64,000 nt of DNA. It comes from Malurus cyaneus samueli (Eukaryota > Chordata > Aves > Passeriformes > Maluridae). Each line of letters opens with the position of its first letter. The stretch's first letter is position 1. Of the stretch, positions 13,095 through 24,846 are shown in pieces. A program made the translations under genes and the position numbers. Below the pieces are notes generated by a model that searched no databases, was not told where the DNA came from, and saw nothing but the letters and a program-made list of their open reading frames with translations. The DNA lies in assembly GCA_009741485.1 (NCBI GenBank), contig CM019216.1, positions 44,529,361 through 44,593,360 on the forward strand. Direction: 5' to 3'.

Positions 13095-13612
13095 GTACTC
13101 AGTCTTAGTAAGATCAAAACTAGAACAACATACTCAGTTTTTGATTGTGTATTCCAGAAAAATTGATAATGACCAATCTGATAATGGAGTGATGAATGAA
13201 TAGCATACAGACTGATAAACAAAGACAAGCAGGTTCAAAACCCCTCAGTCTTTAAGGAAGCACCTTAAATAATTAAACAAAAGCAGTCTGCAGGAAAACA
13301 TAGTGGCAGCCTTCAAATAGATAGAAGTCTGGTGCACAATGATGTGATATCACATCTGCTAGGAATAGGACACAGCACAAGAAAAAAAGATGCATTTGAG
13401 CAACAGAGACTTTGTTTTGAAATGAAGGAAAGGAGAAAAGTGTGTTCTGTATGTAAGTACTATTAAATACTGGAAGAAATTGTCTCAGTGGCTCTTTTAA
13501 AGTGGTACTTTTGAAGAAGTAGACAATTGACTTTTAAGGATGATTGTACTCGGATTGATCCAGCCCCAGGGCAGAAGATGGTTGTCATTAGGTCTTTCTT
13601 TCCTAGTTCTGT
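13095..13612 (+). mobile_element. Highly decayed ancient CR1 LINE fragment
   Basis: Pieces in the right order resemble the 3' region of old amniote CR1 elements: 'aaaactagaacaacatactc' near 13117, 'cagccttcaaatagataga' near 13308, 'ggaataggacacagcacaag' near 13362, 'ctggaagaaattgtctcagt' near 13470, and an end near 13555-13612 ('ccagccccagggcagaag', 'cctagttctgttatc'). Divergence is high, so family and boundaries are approximate. Confidence 0.5.
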
Positions 13613-16600
13613 TATCTTCAACTCTGCAGCATCATAGTTGTGGCATTTCCCACTGGCTGTTCGATAGCTCTGTTCTTTTGAGCAGACTGTGTATTGAAAT
13701 ACATTAGATTAGTTTTTTATGCAATCACTAGCAAGTGTCAGACTTGAAATGAAAGCCTGTAACCCACTTGAACAACTCAGAAGAATCTTCAAAAAGTCTG
13801 AAATAGACATATGCCTGTTTTACTCATAAAGAAATTGAAACCATAAGCAATTTAAATTATCTGTCCTTGAATATAGCATGAATGAAAGGGAAATGAGGAC
13901 TGAGAACTGAGTAGACCTCTGGATTTTATGTTTAACATTGTAAACGTAAAATAACAGTAGGTCCAAAAGAACAAGAAAAAAAAACATACATAGGAAAAAT
14001 AAGGCAACATCCCATTGATCATAGAAACTGCACTCTTCTCTCACTATTAAATATTAAAAAGTCTAGTTTGGAAGCATAGCTTCCCCTAAAGTCCATATTT
14101 CTAGTGCAATTTCTTTTTACTAAATGTAATGTTCATCGAGGTCAAAAAGAAAAATCTTTCAAAGTACCTTTAAAGAACTATGCAGAGTTTTAAAATATAT
14201 ACTTACTAAGGGTCCAGCAATCAGCCTTGGTTATTAATCATTCTGACAAAAAAAAATTGATTTTCATTTCCTTCTTTCATGTTGCGTGGGAACAGCCTGA
14301 GGTAGATTACAAGATCTGAGAGAGATGATAAGGACAGTAAGAAGGCTTTTGAGACACTCTGAGCACTTAGTGGATTACTTTCTGTTTAACCTTTTGATGA
14401 ACTATTGGGTTTAATTTTGGGAATCCTGTCTCTTTAGCAGCCTGAGTCTCATTTCTGTGCTGGTGAGAACAGAATGTAACCAATATCTGGCTGAGGTGCC
14501 AGATGTAATCAGATGTCCTAATCCCAGCAAGACACTGTAAATTTTATGTGCGTAATTCCATTAAAAAGTTGATATGTTCATATTTTGTTCCATATAAAAA
14601 GGCTCCTAAACAACACAATAAACAGAAAAACTTCTGAAATTACTAGAATTTAATAAAATCTGAAATCCTGATCAATAGTTAAGGATATTCAGCAAGTTTC
14701 TCTCCCTAGTAACAAGCTATCCTGTGTGCCACAAAGGGATGCCTTGAAGATTATATAGTGTTTTGCTCAGCTTTTAAAAGTCTCTTAAACTAAGTGCTGG
14801 AGACTTTTTCAAAGGAAATATATTCTTGACAGATTTCACTGTCTTGCAGAGACAGAGGTTATCCTTAAAATAAATTACTGTTGGTAGATCTAAGTCTCTC
14901 AAAGTATCACTCTGTAATAAGTCATAGACCTATTTCTGTATATCCTGAGCTTATTCCTCTGATGGTTCCTAAGCAAACATCCTAAGCAAACATCCTAAGT
15001 TCCTAAACTTAAAATCAAGGAACCAAGTCCATCAATCCTATTTAAATGCATGAAGAATCCCATTGAAGCACCATGGGATGCTTCAGGATGGGGATGCCAG
15101 GCTGTGAGGCATTCTTTTACCTGTGCACTGAACCACTTCATGGGTTAACAGCTAAATCAAGTGCAAACCTGAGACTCATCTCTTAGTAGCATGCTAAAAT
15201 AAAATATATTAAAAAATTGCCAAAATCCATCACTTTTTGGTTTGGCTAATGTTACTCCAAAGGTATTTTCATTCGTTTTTAAAAACAAGGAAAATTCTAG
15301 AATATTGTGACCTTACTTCTGCATAAGATGTTCTTTATCTAAAAAGAAAACACTCCATATTTGTTCAAATTCTTTTTTTCACATATCACTATTGCATACT
15401 CTTCTGTAGCAGTATGGAGGCCCCTCCCCTCTTTTCAACGAAACGCTTATAACATTTACCAAAACAGACAAACAGCTACAACTGCGCAGCTGGGACAAAG
15501 TCAACTTACACAGTCTCAGAACAATACCCACAAAGTTTAAGGAAAGTAAAACAGACGAAGGTGCAGATGATTCACACCCTAAGTCAGAGGGATGCTCCAA
15601 TGTATTGTACTGCTGCCCTCTTAAGGACAAAGAAAGTGAGGAGCTGCATTGCTTGTCTTGCTCAGAGGCCTACTGTGTGACAGCTAGGATATATTTGAAG
15701 TATTTTGACACAGTTCTCATGCCTTTGTGTACGTTACCACACTCAGTTATGTTCCTTTTACTCTCCAGGGCATGTTAGCACGTTCTTGTGCTGTAAAGTT
15801 GCTTGGTGTTAAAGCCTGTTCTGCGTGGAAAGGAGGCATGATGAGGCACAAAGGAAACCAAAATGCTCCTTTCCATATTTCTAAAATGCTTTGACACATC
15901 AAATCTCCCACTTGACACATTTTTCCTGCAGGCTGCTAAACATTAGGGTGTGGATGGTGTGCAGAAGCCACTGCCTTCTGCTGGCTCCATGGGTTGTCTG
16001 TGCACCATGGGCTGAGGGCTGGAGAGGGAGCATCCCTCAGGCAGCTTTTCTGCCCCAGCTGCAGCTTCAGGAGGTGAGCCAAACCACAAGCAATTCTGCC
16101 TCCTACGGAGTGAGCAGTTAGGAATTTCCCCTACTAGGACAGGGTTTCCGATTTTTCCCAACTTGGCAATTACAACATATTTACAACATAAAAGTAATTA
16201 CTGTGATGCATGAATTAGCCATTGGGAAACCTAAAATAAATTCAGTTTGGACCTGATAGCCCAACAGCTATGTGGACGTCTCTAAGTGGCTCATGGTGCC
16301 ATCAAACCAGAAGGACAGAGCTGAAAGAGTGCTGTTAACACATTAAGGTAGTTCAGTTTTTGCAGAGGATTTTTACTAGAGGCAGCTCCTTTCTGAGAAG
16401 ATCCTAGTATGGGTTGTCTGTATATTTAAAGGATTCATATGAAATGAAGAAACTGAAAGACAAAACACTTTTAAGACAAAAGAAAAAGAAATAAAATATT
16501 GGTGTTATGTGCTGAAAATAGACTGCCAAGACTTTTCTGTTACCACACTTGGGTTGTGAATACTGAAGATAAAGTGTTATTCTCTCATTTATCTTCTCTT

Positions 16601-16865
16601 TCCCTAGAATGGAAAACCAATTCTATTCATAAGTATTTTTTCAATTATTTTTGTTGTCAGGCTTCTGATTTAATCTTTAGCCTCATGTACCTGAAATTTA
16701 ACTTGCTGGATGCCTCCATAGGTGAAAATTGTTTGCTACACAAAGTGGTTTAAGATAAGTAGGATTAGTACTTTTGTGTTGTAAATTCTATGATAGTTTG
16801 TCATTGCTATCAATATAACTGTGCAGCATTCACAAAATCTCTGTGTTCAAGACTACTTTCAGTTG
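13613..16865. other. Intergenic DNA, no gene seen
   Basis: AT-rich unique sequence. A small tandem repeat of about 13-14 bp built on 'ctaagcaaacatc' lies at 14970-15000. No exon, tRNA or mobile element is supported. Confidence 0.6.
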
Positions 16866-16937
16866 ACAGTGGATACAGTGACCAGAGGGTTGGACTAGAT
16901 GATCTTCTAACTCAAACCATCCTATGATTCTATCAAT
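16866..16937 (+). mobile_element. Short CR1 3'-terminal fragment
   Basis: The sequence 'agggttggactagatgatct' followed by 'ccatcctatgattctatc' is the terminal segment of a CR1 element. Only about 70 bp remain, as expected for heavily 5'-truncated copies. Confidence 0.8.
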
Positions 16938-18324
16938 GAATACATAATTCTCATTATATTTTCATATGTTTCAACACTTCAGTGTGTTAAGTTGCTTTTT
17001 TGGTGAATTTTTCAACATTTTGAAAATGTTCTACTGGCATAGCAAGAAAAGTTTTACCTTTTAAATGCCATAACCTAAACACTCTATTGGAAGCTACATG
17101 AAGCCTTTTCAGGGGAAAAAATATAGTAACTGGAATAAGATAGCTCTACTGATATAATCTGCAAGGCAGAAGCACTTTTATGTAAGAATAGTGTAAAACA
17201 CCAACTGTGGGTAAACTTTTGGACCTTCTGAAGTCAATCAAAATTGTGGCCATTGACTTCAGTGGGACAGGAATTTGCTCTGTATTTTCACAAGTGAGCA
17301 GCTGTAGGAAGGTAAATTGTCTTATGCTCTGAGTTCTTAGGCTGCTGCCTCATCTGGATAGTTATGATCCCTGTTGAGTATGAGGTCCTGGATATACTTT
17401 TATGCGTGCTCAGGTTTCACACATGTTCTGTAGATTTCTCTGGAGAAGACTCACACTTCTCTGTAGAAATTTTAAATGCATGTGACAGGTCATGGTATTA
17501 ATTTCTCTTATCTCTGTCTACCTGAACATAGCAAACTGAATCTAAAATATAAGTACATTGTCTTTTTTTCAACTACTTGAACGTATTTTCAGAAGCATTT
17601 TTCTCTGTAATACCAAATTATCATTGAGTCATCCTGCAAAAATCAAATCATAATTTGATATAATCAAAAATTCTGCCACACACTGCTGCAATGGTTATGA
17701 ACTTGAATTTCTCCTACAAAGTACAACACTTACAGCTGTGCACAGGTAGGCAACATGGGAAAAGATGACTAGTATTAAATTTCTTGTAAAAATTTCTATC
17801 AATTCATATTTTTTCACAATATATTGAACCATATATATTGAATATATTGAATTTTTCTTGTTTTGTGAATCAAAGTTTTGATGGTGTCATTGGCTTACTG
17901 AGAGAAAAGAACTGAAGGATAAGGAGGCCCTTCAAACAAGGCTGTCAAGCCCATTTGCTTCAGCATCTTGAGTCCAGCCTTAACTGGACACTATATTCAA
18001 GTTGAACCACAGAGAACAAGACTACACCAATGCAAATCTCATCTGTTTGCTTTTCTCCAAACACATATTTTCTTTCAGACAGCACTTTCTTTCTAATTGC
18101 ACTACAGCATTATTTATTCAGCAGATACCCATCAAAAACTCATTTATGTATTCTGGACACAGACTGTACTGTTCTTAATGTTATTCTTTTTTATTATTAG
18201 TATTACCAAAACTGTCAATAAATTAAAAGGTAGCTAGTTACCCATGCAATTTTGGTTTTTCCATAGCTAAATGCACAGCATAGCATGGTTTACTGTGTAC
18301 AGTGTACCCTGCAGGGACTTTGAT
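16938..18324. other. Intergenic DNA with one palindromic repeat-like hairpin
   Basis: No gene is seen. An inverted repeat at 17228-17262 (11-bp arms CTGAAGTCAAT / ATTGACTTCAG, 13-nt loop) is followed by 'tgggacaggaatttg'. It resembles a palindromic motif common in old sauropsid interspersed repeats, whose family name I am not sure of. Confidence 0.55.
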
Positions 18325-18957
18325 ACATAGAATCATAAAATGGGTTGGGTTGGAAGAAAATCTCTCTGCAGTTTTTCTGTAAGCCTCCTTAAGTACTGAA
18401 GTTTGCTGCAAGGTCTCTCTGAAGCCTTCTCTTCCCCAGGCTGAGAAGTTCCCCAACTCTCTCAGCCTGTCTTCATAAGAGAGGTGCTCCAGTCCTCTGA
18501 TGATCTTCATGACCTTCCTCAAGATTCACTCCAGCAGGTGCACATCCTTCTCATGGGGGGACCCCAGAGTAGGACACAGTGAAAGCAGAGCAGAGGAGCC
18601 GTCACCTCCCTTGCCCTGCTGCCCACACTTCTTTTGGTGCATCCCAGGACACAGTTGGCTTTCTGGGCTGCAAGTGCACATTGCCGGGTCACGTTGAGCT
18701 TCTCCTCCTCCAATACCTACCAGGTCCTCCTCCTCCTCAGGGCTGCTGTCTGTCCATTCTCTGCCCAGCCTGCCCTTGTTCTTGGGACTGCCCCGAACCA
18801 GGTGCAGGACCTTGCACTTGACCCTGTTGAACTTTCCGGGCTTCGCAAAATCCCCCTCTCAAGCCTTTCCAGGTCCCTCTGGATGACATCCCTTCCCTTC
18901 AGGGTGTCGACTGCAGACATAGCTTGGAATCATCGCAAACGTGCTGCGGGTGCATAA
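18325..18957 (-). mobile_element. CR1 LINE fragment, minus orientation, next to the NT5DC1 CpG island
   Basis: The left end 'acatagaatcataaaatggg' with 'ttgggttggaag' is the reverse complement of a CR1 3' terminus. The body reads on as 'gaggtgctccagtcctctgatgatc', 'gcaagtgcacattgccgggt', 'ggtgcaggaccttgcacttg' and 'aggtccctctggatgacatc', matching the minus strand of avian CR1. After the first 40 bp the segment jumps to the 'aagcctcct' part, so there is an internal deletion. The right end, about 110 bp before the CpG island, is estimated from where similarity fades. Confidence 0.88.
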
Positions 18958-19383
18958 CGTAGTAGCAACTAGTGTTTGTCTACTTGGACATGCTTATTGT
19001 CCCCAGCAGGGCCCTTGCGGTGCGGCACTGCCTGTCCTGTTACTAACCAAGGCTGACTCCTGCTCCCCGCCTGCTCCCGGCTCACCAGGTCCCAGCAAAC
19101 ACCCCCCGATGCCGGGCGATTGCGGTCAGAGGGGCCGGAACCCTCGGTTCCCACGCCTGCTCCCAGGCGCACAAAGCCTCGGCGGGAAGCGTGTTTTTCG
19201 AATTGGAGCGCTTGGACACGCCTCCGGCCACACGCTCCGCTCCGCCTCTCCGTCCCCTGGCCCGCCGAGGGGCTGCGCCGCAGGTGAGGGCGGCTCCGCC
19301 GGGGCGGAGCGGGGCGGGCTCAGGGCGTCCCGCGGGCCCCGCCCCGCTCTGCCCCGTACGGCTCCGCAGCAAGCGCCGCCCGC

Positions 19384-19445
19384 GCTCCTTCCTCCTCCCG
19401 CCTCTTTCTCCTCCTCCTCCCGCCTGCGGCGGCGGCGGCGGCGGC
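19384..19445 (+). repeat. NT5DC1: 5'UTR polypyrimidine tract followed by (CGG)6
   Basis: About 41 bases of almost pure C/T (19384-19424) are followed by six CGG units (19427-19444), ending seven bases before the NT5DC1 start codon. Both likely lie in the 5'UTR. Confidence 0.85.
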
Positions 19446-19451
19446 TCGGCA

Positions 19452-19544
19452 ATGCAGCAACACTTTTCCCTGGCTGACTGCGACGTGGTGGGCTTCGACC
19501 TGGACCACACGCTCTGCCGGTACCACCTCCCGCAGAGCGCACGG
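19452..19544 (+). CDS. NT5DC1: NT5DC1 coding exon 1: start and HAD catalytic motif
   Basis: NT5DC1 (5'-nucleotidase domain containing 1) belongs to the HAD-superfamily cytosolic 5'-nucleotidase-like proteins; its physiological substrate is not well established. The exon starts at ATG 19452, with purine G at -3, and encodes MQQHFSLADCDVVGFDLDHT and on to residue 31. It ends in phase 0 at a GTGAGT donor (19545). The DxDxT motif (Asp16, Asp18, Thr20) is the HAD nucleophile and acid/base loop and is intact. Exons 1-6 join in frame to give residues 1-175 of a protein that is about 455 residues in human. The remaining exons lie beyond the window. The gene is transcribed away from FRK and hosts COL10A1 on its opposite strand. 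Confidence 0.95.
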
Positions 19545-21459
19545 GTGAGTGCGGGCGGTGCGGTCGGGAAAGCCGCGGGAGGGGCCCCGCTCCGCCCCGC
19601 TCCGCTCCGCCGCATGCCCGGCCAAAGGCAAAGTGCCGCGTCCCGGGGGCGCGGGGCCGCGACCTCTCCGGCGGGGGCAGCGAGCCCTGGGCCGGCCATC
19701 TCACACATCCACGGAACATAAGAGAAACGCTAGAGCATCTCTCGCTGGGCGCTTCCTTCGCAGGCCTCTGCCCGAGCGAAGGCCATGTCTTCCTCCTTGA
19801 AAATGGTGTTTCATTCCTGGCCGTAGCGGCGCTGAGGAAAAGGTAGAGCCTCCCCGCCAAATCCAGAGATGCTGCAGAGTGAGGAGTCCGCAGCACTCAG
19901 GACCGGCGACCTCTGCGAACTTTCTGGTGCTTGTAATAAAATGCCGAGTTTGGAGGCATGCGGCACCTCTGATTTTCCCTGTAAACCCTTTCGAAGAGGA
20001 AGTGCTGTCTTGTGCTGTGCATTCCCGCCCTTGGCACTTTCGGTTTTAAACTCTGGTAATCTTGCATTGACTCGTCCTTCTCTGTTGATGTCAGGGCTCT
20101 GTCCTGGAGCTGTCTGGTGTCACGGATGCTCGTGGTGTCGCAATCTCTCCCTGTCTTTGCCTCCATTCAACTAAATACATTTTGCACTGCACAGGACTCC
20201 CACGCTAATAGCAAGATATTTCAGAATTTGGTATAGAAACAAATGTTTGTGAGCTGTCCCTTTTATTAATAGGCATGGTGCAGTGCATCTTGTGTTGAAA
20301 AAGCTATGTGTGAACTTGTGTGGAGAGGCAGCTTCCTTACAAAAGAGGGTTCAACAGCAGCAATTAAATGTTTGAGCTCTTACATTTCTAGGTGGGAGCT
20401 GTGACACTAGGCTTACCTTCCGTGTTCTTTCTGTTGTGCCACAGACATCACATCTTACACAAGGCCATTCTTGATAAAAATTTTGTCTGATGAAGGTAAA
20501 CATCAGGCAATGTTTAATTATAAGAGCTTGTAAAGATTCTATCCAACTAATAAACAAAATAGAGAAAAAAATCCCAAAAACGCTTACTAAATTTGGTTCA
20601 CGCTGCATCTTCTCACAGAAGACAGAGGCAGACTGACATATGCCCATTGCATGCCTCCTTATCTATTGGAAATAAAAAATAATTTAAAAGGCTGACAGGC
20701 CCAGCTGAAGATGTAGTTAGTTCTTACCATTTCAGTGTTGGCCTTCACTTTTTTTTCTTTCTCAGACATTATTCATATTAATTCCAAGAGCAATTGTTGT
20801 AACTAAAGAAAAAAGACACTTTAATGAAAGAACGGTGAGAAAAGGGAGCAATTACTATTTTTGGATGCTCTTTAAGGATGTGGCAGCATCTCTGTAGATC
20901 TTGTAAAACTTTACCAGCACAGTACATTAATAAATTGCTGAGGGTCATGCTAGGCCTTTGGAACTTAGAAATAATAACCATTTATTCAGTAGTTTCCTGT
21001 TTTCCTTCAAAATACATTCCTTCAAATAGTTTTAAAATGCCCCTTAAGGATAAATGTTTATTGGTTTGGAAGCTGCTTGTTGAATCTCAGTAACCATGAC
21101 ATTTAAAATTAAACTAAGCAAAACAAAAAAGAATTGGGGAGGGGTGACTAGTCTTTAAGTACTTAGCATCATGATTTCCCAACATTCTTCCCTTTCTTGA
21201 AGCACATGGACTGTAAGTTAGAATGTTGTAATCTGGGTTGTGTTGGACACATTGCAGCAGAACTCTTGTGTGTTTCCCAGCCATGACAGAAATAACCCCA
21301 GGCACTATTTCCTAGTGGAGGCAGTGGGACAAGGCCCCTAGATTTGACTTGATTTCATTTAGGAGGCACTAACACTTGCATCTTGCTGATTTCCAAGGAA
21401 ACTGTGTCTTTGATCTCACTTAATCAATATAATGAATGCATGTATTTTTTCATTTGCAG
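19545..21459 (+). other. NT5DC1: NT5DC1 intron 1
   Basis: Begins GTGAGT and ends CATTTGCAG. The first 200 bases belong to the CpG island and the rest is AT-rich. Nothing else is recognised. Confidence 0.85.
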
Positions 21460-21551
21460 CTAATATATGATAGTTTTGCCCAGTATCTGGTAACGGAGAA
21501 GGGCTATGATGAAGACTTGCTGAATCTAGCTCCAGACAGCTTAGACTTCTG
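21460..21551 (+). CDS. NT5DC1: NT5DC1 coding exon 2
   Basis: Follows acceptor 'catttgcag' and ends at donor GTGAGT (21552). It encodes LIYDSFAQYLVTEKGYDEDL and on to ...LDF plus TG of the next codon (phase 2). This is the helical cap-side segment after the catalytic loop and matches the vertebrate NT5DC1 family closely. It is 92 nt long and the reading frame continues from exon 1. Confidence 0.95.
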
Positions 21552-23177
21552 GTGAGTACCTTGAAAATAATATAACTCCTTTATGCTGTAACTTACAGAG
21601 CTCAGAAAACAGCTTCGTTTATTGGGCAGTTGATGTTATGATTGTCAAACCCAATGGATACATTCAAAATTACAGATTTAAATTCTTGTTCTAAGAAGTT
21701 TTTGTCATGAGATATTTCAAATGTGATAATTTGAACAGAGAACGGAGCAGCCAAGCTTGCTTTGTTCTTCCAGCTGTCTGGACACAAGCCTTGTAGTCTC
21801 ACTCTCTTATTTTATATATCTTTATCTTCTACATTCTATTCAAGAGTAACTATCAGATTTTAGTAATTTTTACCTCAACAAATGTTATTTTGCCTGTATA
21901 AGGCAAATTAATCCCAACAGCCTTCTGAGAAACCACAGAAAGGTGGCATGCCGGGAGGTAGCCCTTGGGTGGCACATCAGGCACAAAGCTGTGAGGCAAA
22001 AGACCTAAACACAAGTTCCTGCTCTGAACTCAGTGGTCTCTGAGCAGAAGCTTGATTCTTGATCTTTCAACTTTAATAGGTTTTATATAGTCCATGGGGG
22101 TGGACACTTGAAGACCAGGTAATCACTAGATATTTTTAGGAGAAACATGGGGTTTTTTTGAAATAATGAACTCATCCATGTGTAATGGTTTTTACAATTC
22201 AATATTTCATTGGACAGTTTCCAGTGAAATGGATTTCAACTTTCATGAGACAAGCAATGTATCTATCGTATTTTGAGGCCTGTGATGCAAGAAATCCTTT
22301 GTTCAGCTCTAGATATCTTGGGTTTGGTCTCTTATTAAAGTGGAAAATCCATTAATGCAGACCTGCCAGCCCAAAGAGCTGGTACCAGTGTGTCACTGCT
22401 ACTTGCCATCATTCATGAAAGGTTGGCATCTGCTTGCTGTATTCTTTCCTTTGGGTGCCTCATAGAGGATGAAGGTGTCATAATTTCTTCAGTCTCATTT
22501 ATTCATTTGTGTGCTAACCACTGAGCTCTGAATTAATTTTTTAAAGAACCTAAGCAAATGTAGATTCAGTTATCTGGAAAATAAAGATTTGTTAGAGAAA
22601 ATTAGATACTCTTACTTAATGTCTCCAGCGTTGTCTACTCTTCCGCTTGTTGGGGCTGGCTACCATGGCAATGGTTGTGTTTCATGTGTTCTTTGCTTAT
22701 TCAGTTGCCTCATTCAGAGTGATGTTCTACCCCTCTTTTCTGTAATAATTGTTGTCATTAGTCTAGTAATAACTAGAGGAGTTACCACCAAAAAAAAAAA
22801 AAAAAAAAGAAGATTATAATAGAAGCGACTTAAATATCCATTTCTTAGTTGTATATGTTTGGACCTTAATCCTCCGACCAATCTTATGAACAGTCACTGA
22901 ATTTACTGGACATGGAACTGGGTTTATTTAGTAGGATTTTGCTGTGTAAGGAATTCCAGTCCTCATTGTAATAATATTATTTGCTTATAAGAGCATTGTT
23001 CAAACATGGACATGTTTGAGAGGTTGTGACTTGTTCGGTTTTCTGTAGCATCATACCTACAGAAGCATCATAGCTTTGTAACTGTGTATCACCACTGGCA
23101 GATAAGAAAACAATCCTGTGAAAGCATTAATTTTTTGCTTCTTCCTTAAAATTAATTTATTAATTTATCTCTATTAG
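21552..23177 (+). other. NT5DC1: NT5DC1 intron 2
   Basis: GTGAGT to CTATTAG. It holds a 19-nt poly-A run at 22790-22808. No other element is recognised. Confidence 0.85.
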
Positions 23178-23249
23178 TTGCAAAGGCTTGGTGTTGGACA
23201 TTGAGGAAGGAAACTTTCTGAAACTTGCGGAAGATGGAACAGTTTTAAG
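23178..23249 (+). CDS. NT5DC1: NT5DC1 coding exon 3
   Basis: A 72-nt exon between acceptor 'ctattag' and donor GTAATG. It completes the Cys codon split with exon 2 and encodes CKGLVLDIEEGNFLKLAEDG through TVL plus AG of an Arg codon. The 'D.E.GNFLKL' segment is characteristic of this nucleotidase family. Confidence 0.95.
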
Positions 23250-24739
23250 GTAATGTTGACAATAAATGATATTGTAAAATAGAAGTTTATTGTAAATACC
23301 CTAAAGCGTTATCCCCTTTCTAAATGTCATCTCCCAATTTATAAATATTTAAAATACTAATTTCAGCATGCATGCATTTATTAGTATAAAAGTCTAAATA
23401 CTTTTTGGTAATGCTGTGCTCAGTTTCTCTTAATGTTACTTATGGAGTCCTTTGGTAATATTTTGATGTTTGCTCATAGTAGATAATATCTCGTTTTTAA
23501 TAAAATCTGACACTCTGAGGACAGATTGATCTCAAAAGTGCATTGATTTTTTTGGTGGCTACCAATGTCCTCTTTATCCATTTCTGCTAAAATCCAGTGT
23601 AAGATTTTTTTCTTTGGTTTGAGAGTAACCTGGCTTGGGAGGCAGTGCTAATGACTAATACTAATGACTAGAATGACTATTATCTTTGTGCCATGCACGT
23701 TCAAAATTCTACAAGCTTACAATGTATAATTGAAATAGAGATAAATTAAACAGAAACTGATGCATTCAGAATTCTGGGGGATTTCCTCTTAAAAATTATA
23801 TTTTGCTTTCAGCCATCATTTCATACATCTTTAATTCATTTTCCCTCCTTCTTTTTCATTTTTAAATATAGAAGACTGCTGTTTTGAATCAAAAAATATG
23901 CAAAGTAAATATATCTAATGTATATCAATCCCAGTCCCATTTCTCCCTAATTTTGTTCCAGAATGAAAACGTGTCTAATTTAGTATGCAAGGCAGACTCT
24001 ACTTTTTCTTTCCTTTGGTAGTGTGTGGGAGAAGGAACTTGAAGATGCTAAGGAAAATCAGACCTCATTAAAAGAAGAGAGAAATACTTTTGAGTCATTG
24101 CTCTGTATCCCAAAATTCATTTAATAGCATGAATTTTGGAGTGCTAAATGTAGAATTCAAAAGTAAAGTGTATATCTCATTAAAGGGAAGGTTTACTTAA
24201 TACAAGTTACTTCTCCTGGCATCACCTGCGTTTGCTTCAAAATGGGACCCAATTTGATGGTCCAGCTAGTTAATTTTTAATGCCTATAGAGCTGCTTGCA
24301 GGACTCAAACTAGCACTTTTCCATAGTCCTGCCCTGCATTCTGTGAATGTTACCAGGCTTCAGAATGATGTATAGGCTTTCTGCACTGTGCTTTATTGTG
24401 TAGTCTATATTGATAGCTCAAGTATAGTGAGTGTCCCCACACAATTGAAAACATTCGAGCAATACAGAGTGATTGTGTTAGCAGGTGAGGCACAGTAGCT
24501 GTGTCCCCAGCCAACCAAACCTTTGTGTAGTAAGGCTTTTATCGAGAATGGAATGTATATGATAAAAGCTTAGGTCCTGGGAAACTTCTAAGCTATAAAG
24601 AGAGTCAGTTTTGATCAGCTTGCATGCACTGCTGTATTCAGTTGCAGTGTGTTACTTTGCACAAGTGGTAATTTGGATGCTTTCAACCCTTTTCTGTTTT
24701 GTTTTGTTTTTTTTATAAACAACTTATTGCATCGAATAG
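23250..24739 (+). other. NT5DC1: NT5DC1 intron 3
   Basis: GTAATG to ATCGAATAG. AT-rich, with no element recognised. Confidence 0.85.
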
Positions 24740-24846
24740 GGCAAGCCATGGAACAAAGAGCATGACATTCGAAGAGATCCTGGAGATCTATGGAAGGAGG
24801 GAGTGGAAGCATTTTAATACAGTCAGTGGAATGGTTTCACGCACAG
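24740..24846 (+). CDS. NT5DC1: NT5DC1 coding exon 4
   Basis: A 107-nt exon after acceptor 'gaatag', ending at donor GTAGCT (24847). With the split Arg codon it reads RASHGTKSMTFEEILEIYGR through REWKHFNTVSGMVSRT, leaving one base. ASHGTK is the conserved family signature. Confidence 0.95.

Larger units (their letters stand above)
19070..19720 (+). promoter_or_regulatory. NT5DC1: CpG island promoter of NT5DC1
   Basis: A block of very high GC and CpG density in otherwise AT-rich DNA. It includes adjacent GC boxes (GGGGCGGAGC and GGGGCGGGCT) at 19301-19320. It surrounds NT5DC1 exon 1 and continues into intron 1. No TATA box is seen upstream of the start codon, as usual for housekeeping CpG-island promoters. 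The transcription start probably lies between about 19320 and 19420. All long open frames in this block on both strands are GC-rich shadows except the one containing exon 1. Confidence 0.85.

Noticed and set aside
18941..19896. Open frames of up to 256 codons on both strands near the NT5DC1 promoter
   Set aside because: They arise from the stop-poor CpG island. Only the frame starting at 19452 has family similarity and a splice donor.
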